Below, piece by piece: positions 12,199 through 24,830 of a stretch of DNA of 64,000 nucleotides. The stretch's first letter is position 1. The number at the start of each line of letters is the position of its first letter. This DNA comes from Anastatus disparis (lineage: Eukaryota > Arthropoda > Insecta > Hymenoptera > Eupelmidae): assembly GCA_017163975.1 (NCBI GenBank), contig JAFFSR010000317.1, positions 1,358,001 through 1,422,000 of the forward strand. The letters run 5' to 3'. A program made the position numbers and the translations under genes. The notes beneath the pieces are model-generated. The model saw only the letters and a list, made by a program, of their open reading frames with translations. It had not been told where the DNA came from and searched no databases.

Positions 12199-13264
12199 TG
12201 TGAGCCTATTAAACAAAGAGAGAAAGAATAAATCATAAAACATTTATTCTTTCTCTCTTTCTAAATTAAAAAGCAAAAGTATAAAATAAAAGTTTTCTTT
12301 CTGTATTGCGCGCTAAAGAGGCAAAATAATAGAAGCTATACTTGCGCGCAATACAGAGAGAAATGCAAAGTGATGAACGGTTGAATGTGTGCGTATACGC
12401 GTATATATCAATGTATGATCAGCACACATTCAATCATTGCGATAGTCATAAGTTGCGAATAAATGTATATAGCTCCCTCTCCTTACAGCGCATACAAAGG
12501 TTTCTATGAGGAGAGATGGAAGGTAAGAGATGTGGTGTGGGCAAGGAATCATGTAAGAGCAAAGGAAGAAAGCGACCCCACCCATCTCAAGCAACGCAAA
12601 AGTGGGAGATCAGCGGCATTGGCGGCTGAATCGACGAGCGATGAGTTCGAGCTCGCAAATCTGTACGGCACTCTTTGGCCGGCTTCCTTCAAATAAAGTA
12701 TTAAAAATAAAATCTCGTGTTACTTTTTATTTATTTCGTTTGTCTTTATAGGTCCGAGGAAAGTTGGTAATGCCAACTTGATCCGGTAATAAAGACAACG
12801 ATTAAAGTTAATATTATCTAATATTCTACGTATATATTTCATTTGTAGGATTAATATTTGATTATTAATTAAAGATAAAAGCATAACTTGCATTATTCGC
12901 CTAGTGTAAATTGAAAGAAATAGTGATCTTATGATAAGTGAGACGCGAAATAATTAGTTATATACTACTAACTCGTACATAGGTAATTCATATAAAACGA
13001 AATAGTTTTTGAATTAACCTTATCTCACTCTATCATTATACATAAATTTCTAGTTGTTTATTAAGACGTAATAAGTTTATGTTTTGAGGCCAATAAGAGG
13101 CAAACTAACTACTAACAAATAACAAGCTCATATAGACCCTGGACTGTACGTGGCATGACGTCCACTGCAAAAACGGGTCTGTGCATACTGTAACCTTTAT
13201 ATCCTTTCCTGGTACATGAGCACTTTGTGCTATTCTTTTTCAGGTGATAGGGTAGTAGGTCACA
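12199..13264. mobile_element. Solo LTR (1066 bp) with GTAT duplication
   Basis: The segment starts TGTGAGCC and ends TAGGTCACA. It is flanked by GTAT at 12195-12198 and 13265-13268. The opposite foldback arm (about 14401-14430) carries the uninterrupted sequence with a single GTAT, which proves the insertion. TG...CA ends, a 4-bp duplication, no coding and an AATAAA signal near 12692 fit a solo LTR of a Gypsy-type retrotransposon. A hairpin at ~12748-12800 (CTTTATAGGTCCG with CGGTAATAAAG) lies near the middle. The 77-codon open frame at 12463-12696 is inside the LTR and is not taken as a gene. Confidence 0.9.
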
Positions 13265-14612
13265 GTATATCTATATCATGTATGTTTTGATGTACAGACA
13301 ATTCTAATATCACAGTAGAATTATTAAAACTAAAAGATAAATGTGGAGATAAAATAACGTTTGCTTTGTGGGATAATGGTAATTTCATTAAACAAACAGT
13401 AAGCTCATAAGTTTTTAGAAAAACTTTCAATCTGTGCACTAAAAGCAAGTTGTCATATATACATAAAAAATATTCAACGTGAAGCTATAAAAAAAGAAAA
13501 AAAAAGAAGGTAAAGCTGATGTTACTGACTAAGAAATAATCACAACTCCAAATCACAGATTTTGCTCAAGCTTTTGGATAAATTTTCAGATGAAAAAATA
13601 TAAAAAAAGTTGCAATTATAGTCACAAACGCTCAATATTTCCTTAGTTACAGGCAATTAAAGGCAATCACTAAAAAAGTTACTAGATTTGTAAATGCATA
13701 TAGTTCTTTAGCATTGATAGCTAAAAGCTTGAAACTCTTCTTAAATGAAAACTAAACTCAACTCCCTTCGAAGTAGTAGTTATAACACATCAAAATATTA
13801 TTTTTTTCTAAAGTTATAGAAAAAAGATAGTTATAACAAAAGATAAAATTAGGTCCAATCCTTATTACGCTATAGCTTTGAGAGAGATAATATTTTTATA
13901 TACTATAATCACTACTTCGAAAATATCTGAGCTCAGCTTTCATTTAAGAAGAGTTTCAAGCTTCTAGCTGTCAATGCTAAAGAACTATATGCATTTACAA
14001 ATCTAGTTACTTTTTTAGTGATTTCCTTTTATTGCCTGTAACTAAGGAAATATTGAGCGTTTGTGACTATAATTGCAGCTTTTTTCATATTTTTTTTATC
14101 TGAAAACTTATCCAAAAGCTTGAGCAAAATCTGTGATTCGGAGTTGTGATTATTTCTTAGTTAGTAGCATCAGCTTTACCTTCTTCTTTTTCTTTTTTTA
14201 TAGCTTCACTTGGAATATTTTTTATGTAGACATGACAACTTGCTTTAAGTGCACAGATTAAAAGTTTTTCTAAAAACTTATAAGCTTACTGTTTGTTTAA
14301 TGAGATTACCATTATCCCACAAAGCAAACGTTATTTCATCTCCACATTTATCTTTTAGTTTTAATAATTCTACTGTGATATTAGAATTGTCTGTACATCA
14401 AAACATACATGATATAGATATACATGAATCGAATTATTTTTTTTCTATTTTTAAGGATTTATTTTTATATTACGACTTCACATATATATGTATACACACA
14501 CATATATATATATATATATCAGTATTGATGATAGGTAGATGCATAAGAATGTATACAAATGATGAGCGAAATATGCGACAGCGTTTGAATGTATATACAA
14601 ACATTTCAATAA

Positions 14613-15130
14613 TGAAAGAGTATAGCCGAATAACCATGTAAAAATGGCCTTAACTCGGATTTCCCTGAAACTTCGCTCACTTTTTTGTCTTGTCAAAAAA
14701 CTAAAATCCTGAAAGTTTCAGATCCCTATGGTCAAAATTGGCTTCATAAGCTCGAAAAACGTGTTTTTCAGTTTTTTCGCTATAATTAGGTGAATTCTTA
14801 ATGGATCTTCAAAATTCGAAATCAAGGTAAAAGAAGACAATAAAACGCATATTTTTAGTGACTATAGAAAACCTCACGAGTCTTAAACATAACCTAAAAT
14901 AGAATTTGAAAATTTCAAAATGGCCTGTACATTAACGGTATAAATGCATACTGATTTTTTACTTCTAGAAACTTTACTTTTCATAAAATCTATGCATTCT
15001 GATCGTGAAAATAACAACAAATACACGTTCAGTAACCAAAAAAATCTCCTAAATATCGATAATCAGTCGGATTTATATCATATGTATCCATAAAATACGA
15101 GAATAAGCTTAAAAAAATCGTTTTTTGACC
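14613..15130 (+). repeat. Left inner TIR segment of the ISL2EU-like element
   Basis: Reverse complement of about 25090-25715. Shared anchors include GAGTATAGCCGAATAACCAT, AACTCGGATTTCCCTGAAAC and ATTAGGTGAATTCTTAATGG. It continues the outer TIR after the foldback insertion. Confidence 0.85.
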
Positions 15131-16140
15131 AAAAAGAGTCCTGTAATCTTCTTATTACCATCTTAAACTATAATTTCACCACGTCATCTTCAAAGTAACC
15201 TTAAACATTTATTCACTGACTAATAACTTCCTTGGTACTGATTTTTAATCTTATTCAGTAAAATGTTTGGCCGAAAGATATGAAATTAATTTCAAAAATG
15301 CGAATAGTGACTAAAAATGACCTCAACTATCATTTTTCTGACGTATTCGAAACAATTTTTCGTATGTTTTCTTTAAAATAACCTCAAAAATATATTGATG
15401 GATTCTAAGAGCTTCTTACTGAGATTGTTTATATTGTTCAGTGCGATGTTTTGTCGAGCACCACCAAAATATCGCCAAATAATGCGCCTAGCCAGCAAAA
15501 ATATTTCATATTGTTCCACAGCATGATTTAAAAGTAATTAACATCAAAATAGTAATGTAATATTACAAAAATATTTTATTATTTTAAAGATACATTAGGG
15601 AGCCGAGCTTGTGTTGGAGTACAAGCAAGCAGGTGAGCCCCACACAGTATGAAACGTTGGAAATATTTTTGAAATATTTCAAAACATTTCATGCTGTGCG
15701 GGACAGCTTTGTAGTTTATATTTGTTAGTGTTACCGTAGAAGATGTAGTTTTCGATTATATATCAAAAGAAATCATGCCCTGATAAGAATCCCGTTCTTT
15801 ACGGTATTAACTGTTTGAATTATAAAATAAAGACAATGATTACATAACACAAGAACGTAACAATAATTTACAAAAATATGCACATTTAGGCAATCTGAAA
15901 TTGAAAATAAATTAGTCTGCTATTTTAGTTGATAATCAAAAAAAATTATCTTTATTAAACTTGAAACATGATTTAATTATTAAAAAAATTGTTCATTTTT
16001 AAATTACTAATTTTTTATTCGCTTTCTATTTGTTATTCATTATTTTCCTTTGTAATTTAGTTAAATTCAGTTTTTAATTTTAAAAATAATTATTTAATAA
16101 TAATTTCGGTGGCTCTCTCAAGACACTCCTGTTCTGCCCG
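15131..16140. other. Transposon interior without genes; short palindrome at 15637-15705
   Basis: No credible coding frame. At 15637-15705 a ~69-bp palindrome runs from CCCCACACAGTATGAAAC to TTTCATGCTGTGCGGG, with GAAATATTTC-like sequence in the middle. It resembles a minimal version of the longer GAAATATTTC arrays elsewhere, which also begin near CCCACATAGC. Confidence 0.55.
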
Positions 16141-16144
16141 TCTC

Positions 16145-16430
16145 AGGGAGAATCCAGATAACGGAACTTTTCAAGGGGTCGTGCTGTTCCGTGCTGTTCC
16201 GTGCCGTGCCGTATCCGTGCCGTTCTATGATGGAGTGTTCCATCTACATTATCTCGTCTTTCCTGAATAATTTGATAGTAAACATAAGACACCTTTCTAT
16301 GAAATTTAACATTTGTTTACTATCAAATTCAAAGAACACGAGATAGTCTAGATGGACTCCTCCATCATAGAACGGTACGGACGCGGAACAGCACGGCCCC
16401 TTGAAAAGTTTTTTCATCTGGATTCTCCCT
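16145..16430. mobile_element. GC-rich-stem hairpin MITE
   Basis: The ends AGGGAGAATCCAGAT and ATCTGGATTCTCCCT are inverted repeats. The stem continues through CTTTTCAAGGGG, CGTTCTATGATGGAG and ATTATCTCGT with their complements. The left arm holds a tandem CGTGCTGTTC/CGTGCCGTGC motif that the right arm has in shortened form. A small inner pair (TTTGATAGTAAACA and TGTTTACTATCAAA) forms the tip. No target duplication is clear (TC and TA flank it). Confidence 0.8.
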
Positions 16431-16439
16431 TACTGCTAG

Positions 16440-17960
16440 TATGTACTAGGGGGAGAACTGTACATGCTGCAGTGTGAGCTATTTTTGCTCCTTGACTCTG
16501 AGTTAAAATCGAGTCTGCCATAACCTTATCCACGTGCACTAGGGTAAACTATGCATGTTTTCCTTTTTTCTCTCTCTTTTGGGTTAGCATAAGAGTAGAG
16601 ATCATACCTTACTGCACACATTAATTCACCCTCGATTAAAAATGTTATTACTTGATTATTGATGCTAGATTGTAGCGCTGCAGTTCGTGACAGACGGAAG
16701 AAACATTTTGTCTTTACTTAACGGAGTTTCCCATCATCTGAATCTCAGTACCTGTGAACACTGTATCCACAATAACAACATTACATAAAAAGAATTTGAG
16801 AAATGTATTTTTAATGAAATTTTAAGCAAAAAGTGTTTTATTCATAAGAATTTTGAGCTTTGAAATATTTATTGTTTTAATTGTTAAATAGTCGTATTAC
16901 AGCATAATTATTTATTTGCTTTAAAAATCATTTGCATAAAATTTTTCCATTCATTATCAAATTACATGAATTTCTTTTTCGTGTAAATTAGTCTTAATAT
17001 TTATATATTTTATTACAAAATTGTAATAAAAATTGTAAATCAAGTTGAAAGGAATAAGTCAATTTGTAAGTAATCTATATATTATTTTTATATAAATAAA
17101 TCTTTATAAGCTATACAGTCGTTAATTCTTCTTTATTAATTTTTTCAAAACAACATACTTAGGTGACGTTTCTGTTACTTTTTTGTAACTCTTTTCAATC
17201 ACTGAATAATATTTTGCAAATTAGAAAACATTCTTAACAATTAAAAATTAGTCAAAACATAATATAACTATATTTACATGTCAATATGTATAAACAAAGC
17301 GTAGCCTGTAAAGATTCATTAATATAAAAACATTTACTACTTATCGATTGAGTTATCATGATGAATATATACTATTTCACTATAACTAGAGAGAAATAAT
17401 GATATACATCTCAAGCAATTAATTTGTACACATTGATTTTAACTTATAATAAAATCTTCAAATCTGAGTATTAAATATTTATGAAAAACATAAAAAATAA
17501 TTACATTTTGCAAAATATGATTATTACATTTCCATTCTATAGATATTATAATCACTCTTTTGATTGAAACTTTTTTTGTAACTCATGAAAAAATAAATGT
17601 ATTAAAAACGAATTCCCATATTGTATACAATAAGACTAAAGTGTACGGTACTATTCATTTTTATCAGTAATTAGTATTCACAAATTAAAAGTTGAATCCT
17701 CTTGCTTTCGCATTATGAAATAGTGAATAATAACAACTGGTTGTAATTATTGTCATAAAATTTTTATGCGTACATGTATTTGAATGCATATTGTAATTTT
17801 AACTAATTAATAATAAGTAGTTGAAATATAATATTTGTGAAACAATATTTCTTATTTCTTTCCTAGTAACTTAATAGTATATTATTGTTACAATAAATAT
17901 TTAAATGTATAGTTATATCAGAATTTTCAGAAAAAATTATTGAACACAGAATGTTTATGA
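16440..17960. other. AT-rich DNA, nothing recognised
   Basis: Moderately complex sequence at 16440-16780, then strongly AT-rich sequence. No credible open frame, RNA gene or repeat boundary. Confidence 0.5.
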
Positions 17961-17966
17961 CAGATA

Positions 17967-19071
17967 TAGTATATTACGTTCCGAGGCACGGAACAGGCTC
18001 ATTCCATGCGCGTGTTGGTTTGCTCAAAACACGCGCATATGATGAGCCTGTTTCGTGCCGAGGAACGTATACGATTTTCCTTCATGCCCGGCCGGAACTT
18101 TGCCACCCCAAAAAGTGATAAAACTCTAATTTTAATAAAAAAAAATTCGTCAAAAGCGAAGAGTCATCTGTTGCGTTATTTCATTGTAGCGCGCATGCGC
18201 AAGCAATTACAGTATACAGTTGAGTTCGGTAGAAAAAGAGAGAGAGGAAAAACCGAACATAGCAGCACACATAGCAGTTAACATAAGATACACAATAAAT
18301 ATATAAATGATAATTCAAATTTAAAAAACGTGAGAAATAATGAAATGTGTTTATAATACTTTTATATTACTATATTTTGTGTATGAAAACCTTTTAAAGA
18401 GCAAAAGAAAAAATTGTGAGTTGAAACAATTGTGTATGTTAGTAAAGATATAGTTCGTTTTAATAAATATAAATGTATTAATATAAAGTGCACAAAAACA
18501 AAACGTGTAAAGCAAAACGTGTAAAAACGTGAATTTAATTATTTTCTTTGTACAAAAACAATCATGAAGTGTTTAAAAGAGTGTCGTGAATCAAAAGAAA
18601 CGTGTATGAAAAAGAATATCTATTTTAAACGAAAGTTATAATTCGTTATAATTTAAACTATTATATGTATATTAGTGTATTAATATCGAGTGTGTTTGTT
18701 TATTTAATAAATACAAGTATGATGTATGCATTTATCTATTTAATGATGAGGTTAGACATTCGCGTATATATAGATATAGTTTAAGTATACAGCAGACAGC
18801 GAAGCGACCAAGAAGACGTACAGTTCGTAGCTGCGCGGTGCGTTCTGCGCACGTATGTAACGGAATAACACGAATGTATTTGGTCGGTTCCCTGCCGCAT
18901 GAGGAGCACTTTTAGGCAAAGTTTCGTTACGGGTATGAAGGAATAGTACATTACGTTCCATGGACAGATAGGCTTTTTTTACGAAACGAGAAGATTACAA
19001 GCCGAGCCGAAGGCGAGGTTTGTAACGAGTTTCGTTAAAAAGCCTTTTTGTCCAAGTAACGTAATATATTT
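17967..19071. mobile_element. 1.1-kb element whose two ends are hairpins
   Basis: The left end is a strong hairpin (17967-18075): TAGTATATTACGTTCCGAGG, GCACGGAACAGGCTCAT, inner GCGCGTGT/ACACGCGC, then the complements. The right end is another hairpin (18944-19071) with TAGTACATTACGTTCC, GGACA..AGGCTTTTTTACGAAA, a loop with GAGCCGAAGGCGAGG, and ending ACGTAATATATT. Sequence just inside the two hairpins is also inverted (TTCCTTCATGCCCG...GGAACTTTGCC against GGCAAAGTTTCGTTACGGGTATGAA, in two short pieces). No protein is recognised in the ~870-bp core. The architecture recurs at 57398-58514. Confidence 0.6.
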
Positions 19072-19084
19072 TACGTTCTGAGAG

Positions 19085-20510
19085 CCAAAAATGAGAAAAG
19101 AAGTTGCAATTTTGAGGTTAGAAGAACGTAAAATGTTTTTTCATTCAATTTAATAGATCCAGTTATTATTTTCAACTGTATTACTTTATGAAATACAGAT
19201 GCTGATTTCCTACATTGTATATAAAAATGAATGGTTCAATATTTCTTGGTTGTTCAGTATATCATGTGAGAATTTAATGCTTGAGTAAACAATATTTTCA
19301 TAAAGTTATAACAAAATCCTTTACTTTCTAGCTAATATAAGTCTCTAAAGTAGTCTTTGAAATCATAAAGAAATTTTATTCGATAAAATAAGTATTTTAA
19401 AGTTATTTATTTATTAATATATTTATATTGAGCATTTAAAAAATGATATATTTGAAATTATGATACGATATTGTTAGAATATTTCTGTTACCTTCGACCA
19501 ATATTCCTTCATCATTCCATTAGGTTTTGTTAAATTTTTTTGACAAATGAATTGACAACTATCTCTTGAATTCGTATTTTAGAATTATATCAATAATTAT
19601 TACTAAATCATCAATTTTATAACTTATCTTAGTTTTTGCATTAAATATTTTTAATTTTTTTTACAATTATTTTTTTTTACAAGAGGGCTTCGTTTGATAT
19701 ATTTGATATAAAAGAAAAATAAGAATCTTAAATGACAACTAAAATGTAATGTGTGCGATATTAGGTTTACTGCGTGTGCGATAAACGTGTGTAGCGTGCT
19801 AATGTTAAAATAATATGAATGTTCTTGATCATATCAATAAATATAATAAAATTTCATGTTTTCAAGGTAGCCATCCAACATCGCTTGGATGTAACAAGGT
19901 TTATTCAGTGAATATAACATCAAATTGATTTAATAAAACAGTTTTTTCAAATCTCATCATTTATCAACAATAATCCCGATGAATTAATTATGATTAAAAA
20001 TAATATTTTAATACTTTCAAGAAATATTTCTTTGAATCAACATCATGTAAAATAATTAAACAAGTTAAGATTTACATCAAAAATAAAAAAAACTTTTATT
20101 AAAAAAACATTTATTTGAATTAAAGTTTTTAACTTTCTCATAAACATTTTTTTAGTTCTCTAAAGTGACAATCCTCTTTTGTTTAAGAAATCTCTTATGT
20201 ATGTTAATAAATATTTTATTGATATTAAAAAATACAATTTCACTGAAAGAAAAAATTATTTTGATTAAGAAAAAAATTTCACTGATTGCCCGCAAAGAAA
20301 CAATTTCTTTGATTGAATAAAATTTTTTTTTACAAAGAAATTTTTATCTTAGTATAACTTTAAAGCTTTACTCCAATTATTTAAATTTTTTTCCAGTTAA
20401 TTATTTTCTTAATATTTTAATACATTCTCAATAATAATAATAAAATAAAATTATATTGAAATTTAATTTAAAAAATATAATGAGAAATAATTTGTATTTT
20501 TCAGAATGTT
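19085..20510. other. AT-rich region upstream of the transposase gene
   Basis: No gene seen. A short stretch at 19740-19930 is less AT-rich (GTGTGCGATA twice; CATCCAACATCGCTTGGATG is an inverted repeat) but has no assignable function. A promoter for the transposase cannot be picked out with confidence. Confidence 0.45.
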
Positions 20511-23500
20511 ATGGAAGTTGCAATGAACAAAAAGTGTCTTGTCTGTAATAAAATCTTCAAAAAAAAGAAAAAAAGGTCTATAATAAATATAAATTCGGAA
20601 GAGATGGCAAAAGAATTCACAGAAGTTTTCAAAATTGAATTCATAGTTGGCAACAAAATATGTAGATTATGTGCAAATCGTGTTTATAAAGAACGTCAAA
20701 AGAAAACGCAAAGTGAAGTTCCAACAAGTAATATTAAAGAAAATGAAGTTACCGATAGTCAGGGTTCTTCTTTTACAGTAACTAGTGTTTCATCAGGGAA
20801 CGATTCTATTTTTGAATCTCCTGAATCTCCGCAAGTTCAACCACCAAAAGACCTCGTAGAATTTCCAATTCAGAGAACCATTATTTCTCATTCATACTGT
20901 TGTATATGTATTAAAATGAAAAAAAATTTAAATGTTGTGCCCGATCGAGCTCGTACTCAAGCTTTTAAAGAAAAAAGAATATATATACCAAAAGGAAATC
21001 GCTGTTGTCCTGACCATTTAATAAAAGATTTTTCTATGATGGAATAAAAAAATTAAAAGTTTATTCCAATTTTATTAAAATAGAAGTTTCAGAAGTGACA
21101 TTTTTACTTGAACAAATGACAATGAAAAGTAATTTTGAAATTCATGACAAAGTGGGTACTTTAGAATTATCAGAAGAAAAGATAAGGACTTTTACGGGAC
21201 TTACGTATGAAAATTTAATGTACCTAAATAAACTTTTAGTATCACTCCGAAATACTGTAAGCTTCTCTCAGTTTTAAATTAAATTAAAGTCAATAAAATG
21301 ATATTCTTAAATATAAATTGACTTAACGTACAATAATCTAAACTCAGAGAAACCTATGTGTACCTTTATTCGGGTTCTACCGAGCAAAGGAATTTATAAC
21401 TAAGCAAAGCCTAGTAAACAAACCACGTTGAGAAAAGAATTTATAATACTTTATTATATTCCTTTATTATTTCGTGTGATATTATGATGGCTTTAGTAGT
21501 CGCGAACAGAATATATTCACCTATAAAGGCACACACAATCTTCGATGAGTTCGACACAAGAATATTCGTTTTACGCAACAAAAACTGAATTTAAGAAACA
21601 TAGGGGTATCCCTTGTTTCTATCTCTCTCTTTTCGCGTCTTTGAATTTATCTTTAATAATCGCTAGCTCCTACATACCTTAGACTAGCGTTGAACATAAA
21701 ATATACATTAATTAATAATCGAGAATATCTTTTCGTTTCACGATTTTTATTCCTCATAAACACATGAAAATCAAATACAATTTCGCTAATTTATACTCGA
21801 TATAAGATAAATTCTTTTGAATTTTGGCCGAAGCCATATGTGTTTGTATTAACGTTAAGGTTGTTTAATGCCAAGATTAAGACATCAAACGAACCTCTGT
21901 TAACTTTAATTTAAGAGGAAAAGTATCGTTTCTTTCATTCATAGAAATAACGAAACTTATGTCCCTTTCGCGCTAATGTCGTTTAAAGAAAGAAAAAGGT
22001 TTTTAATAAGTTTCAATGAGGAATACTCTCGATTTACGAGCAGATATATACCAAATAACGTGGTGAAGCCACTTACAAAATTAATTTATTATTTAACTCA
22101 CACAGGCGCAACCACGTGTTTTAAATTTATAACTTATTATATTTTAATTTATTATGTGTTGTTCTAAATTTGTGTAAGATTGTATGTTTAGAGCTAATCC
22201 GTACGTAGCCGATACGCCATGACCGACTACTTCGGGATTACTTGCTCGTGTTGGAAGGAAATAAGGAAAAGGAAAAATATTGTTTGATATTCTAGTGCCT
22301 CTTACTGCCTTTTAAAATTTACTAATTTATTTAACGACTCAATTTTAATAGACTTGCAAATGTTTAAAGGATATTTCTCCTATACAAACATTTGCAAGTA
22401 CACAATTAAATTTATCAATTATTTGATTTTAGTCTTTAGACTTTATTAAATGCACTTTCTATTCACTATTTCGCGAACAACAAAGAAGCACTTATTTTAA
22501 AATGGAATAAACGGGTATGTAGACCAAACATGCGTCGATCTACTTCGCCGTATTTTTACTCCATTTTAAAAGAATACAATTACCAACTCGGATTTTGGTT
22601 TTAAAAATTTATTTAATCGAAGGCAGGCAGAAGAGTGATTCTTCTGTACATATCTCTTGTTCTCGTAGGCTCGCATTCGAGCCGCCGTTGCTCGATTCGC
22701 CGCTCTTACGCTAGAGTAGGGATATTACATGTATCATTAACGTACAGCGCGTTGGTAATAGTAGGGCGTATGGGGGTATCTGCGCGCACGTGAAAGCGCG
22801 TTCGGTTCTCGTTCGAGAACCGATTAAAGCAATGCGTCACAATACAGATAATAGAAATAGCATTCAAGCAATTTTTGTATTTTTATTTAAATTGAGAACT
22901 GGAACTTCAAATGAAATTGTAGCAGCTACCTTGGGTCTTCGAAATGCTCAACAAGTGTCTGAATTCTCAAGTTCAGTCATCAACTCTTTTGTAAAGGATA
23001 TTTTACCCACGCATTTTGGTGTTGATGCTATGTCTAGAGAAGATTTAATAAGAAATCATACATCACCTATCACCAAAGAGTTGTTTAATATTGCAGATGA
23101 TCAGTTGACTTTGATATGCAATGGTTCATATTTGCGGCACCAAAAGAGTAGTAATAACGCTTACCAAATAATTTCATATTCTGGTAAAAAAAAAGTTCAT
23201 TTATGTAAACCATTTACTATTTGTACAACAGATGGCTACGTAGTCGATGTACCTGGTCCATTCGAAGCCAATTATAACGACGCTAAGATTTTAGAAGCAG
23301 TGCTATCTGATCTGAATGGAATTAAAAAAATACTTAAGAAAGGTGACATATTCATACTTGATCGGGGATTCCGAGATATAAAAAAGTGGTTAGAAGAACA
23401 AGGTTTTACTGTTTTAATGCCAGCTTTAAAAGGTAAGCGTTCTCAGCTAACTGCAAAAGAATCAAATGAATCTCGGTATGTCACAAAAGTCCGATGGCCA

Positions 23501-24205
23501 GTTGAAGTAGTCCATGGAATGATTGGGCACAAATGTCATCTTCTAAAAAAAATAGACAACAAACTTCTCCTAAAAGCTAAAGAATATTGTCGAATAGCTA
23601 ATTATTTACATAATACTTTTGGAAAACGTTTGAATTCAGATAAGAGTAACCAGTTAGAAATTATTGCTCAAATGAAATCAAGAGAGAGTGAAGTAAATAC
23701 TTTGGTTCAAGAAGTAGAAGCATCAAGATGGAGTCGAAGAAAGTTACCTCTTCAACCACTTACTTCAAATGAATTATTAGATTTTCCAGAAATGACTGAG
23801 AACGATCTTAAAATATTTTTTACTGGAACTTATCAGTATTTTCAGTCAATTTCATATTAAGCAGAATCAATGGGTGAAGATGACGATTTTTTAGAGTATG
23901 TAAAGGAAAAGCCAAATATAATTAAAATTAAAGTTAGATCACGTCATATAAATAGGAAGGTGTATATATGTTATATTGAGTTCAAACCTGAAACTATTGG
24001 CCGTGGTAGCATTTCACGCTACGCATGTGACTGTGCAAATGGACTTCGTACAATAGGATGTTGTTCACATGTCGCAGCGGTAATCTATTATTTAGCATAC
24101 GCACGATATTCGTCTCGAATAGTAAGACCTGCAGCAGCATTAAATGATTTATTTAATGTGGAAAATACAATCCCTATAATTAATGAACATAGTGATGAAG
24201 ATTGA
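20511..24205 (+). pseudogene. ISL2EU-like DDE transposase with C-terminal SWIM finger, broken
   Basis: The coding parts are 20511-21047, ~21050-21255 and 22846-24205. The N-terminus has two paired-Cys regions (CLVC...CRLC at residues ~8-63 and CCIC...CCPDHL at ~126-170), likely DNA-binding. The catalytic part shows NGSYLRHQKSSN, the TTDGYVV/NDAKILEAVL region, ILDRGFRD and RWPVEVVHG, matching the D..D..E pattern of this DDE family. The expected first Asp (usually DGTYL) is Asn here, so catalysis should be lost. The C-terminus has a SWIM-type CxC...CCxHxxA motif (CDCANG...CCSHVAAV). Breaks: a frameshift near 21045, a solo LTR at 21256-22841 (frame restored because LTR plus duplication is 1590 bp), and a TAA at 23858-23860 in frame with the SWIM part. 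The family assignment rests on motif memory. Confidence 0.85.
21256..22841. mobile_element. Solo LTR (1586 bp) inside the transposase gene, ATAC duplication
   Basis: The segment starts TGTAAGCTTCTC and ends GCGTCACA. It is flanked by ATAC at 21252-21255 and 22842-22845. Removing it and one ATAC joins the two transposase halves in frame (codons for Asn-Thr then Asp-Asn-Arg), confirming the insertion. TG...CA ends, a 4-bp duplication and absence of protein motifs indicate a Gypsy-type solo LTR. The open frame at 21976-22167 and the apparent GTG start at 22790 lie in the LTR and are artefacts. Confidence 0.9.
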
Positions 24206-24309
24206 AGAGAAATATAAAAAGAATAAGTTATACTTTATTGTAATTTTTTATGATTGAAAATATTTTTTTTAAATATAGATGAAAATAAAAATTAAATTTA
24301 AGAATTATT

Positions 24310-24471
24310 TTTCATACCATTAAATTCACTTGAAGATATCTCCTACATAGCATGAAATATTTCCTAAATATTTCATACATCATTCCGAAAGATTAATTTG
24401 AAATATTACATAATATATTCAGGAAATCTTTCAAAAATAATAATAAAATATTTCTAAGACTATATCGTGAC
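24310..24471. repeat. GAAATATTTC satellite array (a)
   Basis: Degenerate units of GAAATATTTC, GAAAGATT and GGAAATCTTTC. It starts near CTACATAGCATGAAATATTTC, a start also seen at 28405, and continues at 24831 after a MITE. Confidence 0.8.
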
Positions 24472-24830
24472 TAAAGTCAACTACCTCGATATGGCCAACC
24501 AGACCGACACAGGGAGGTAAAATTGTAAGTATCGACATACCCCCACCAATGACCGTTTTATTCAAATTGAGAAATAGTTTCTTACGCTCTGATTATGGCC
24601 AAGGGGTGCACTACATTCTTTGGCTTTAGATTCAGCTTACGTTTATATTCTTGTTTTCAAATCCATGTTTTTCCTATCAATAAAAGTTTAAGAAACTCGT
24701 GACCATATAGAAAATGTCGGATATGAATTCCAGGGCTCAAGAGTTAGTAGATATGGAAGGGATCAGCTTCGAGCATTGACGGAGGGGTATGGCCATTAAA
24801 AGAGCGGTCATATCGAGATAGTTGACTGTA
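24472..24830. mobile_element. Mariner-like MITE in the satellite array
   Basis: The terminal inverted repeats read TCAACTACCTCGATATGGCC at the left and GGTCATATCGAGATAGTTGA at the right, with the right end continuing ACTGTA. A CAGT-type terminus next to TA suggests Tc1/mariner, but the left terminus is decayed (CTAAAGTCAAC). The ~300-bp core is unique in the window and non-coding. Satellite sequence abuts both sides. Confidence 0.72.

Larger units (their letters stand above)
11950..14612. mobile_element. Foldback element inserted in the left TIR
   Basis: The outer arms 11950-12198 and 14425-14612 are reverse complements (shared GTATATAC, CATTCAAACGCTGTCGCAT, CTATCATCAATACTGATATA). The inner arms 13265-13780 and 13905-14430 pair over ~515 bp with a ~120-bp loop. 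The right arm is continuous; the left one is split by the solo LTR at 12199-13264. The exact outer border is uncertain because 11725-11950 pairs with neither partner. Part of the arm reads as open frame, but it contains stops and appears in both orientations, so I treat it as non-coding. Confidence 0.75.

Noticed and set aside
11947..12243. Frames with poly(Ile-Tyr) on both strands
   Set aside because: Translation of the TA microsatellite.
12463..12696. 77-codon open frame with higher GC and a downstream AATAAA
   Set aside because: It lies wholly inside the solo LTR 12199-13264. The AATAAA is better explained as the LTR polyadenylation signal, and no protein family is recognised.
18006..18281. 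91-codon frame with some GC-rich sequence
   Set aside because: It starts in the stem of a terminal hairpin and has no recognised motif.
22790..22841. Apparent upstream start (GTG) of the second transposase half
   Set aside because: It is within the solo LTR. The true coding continuation starts at the target duplication (22842).
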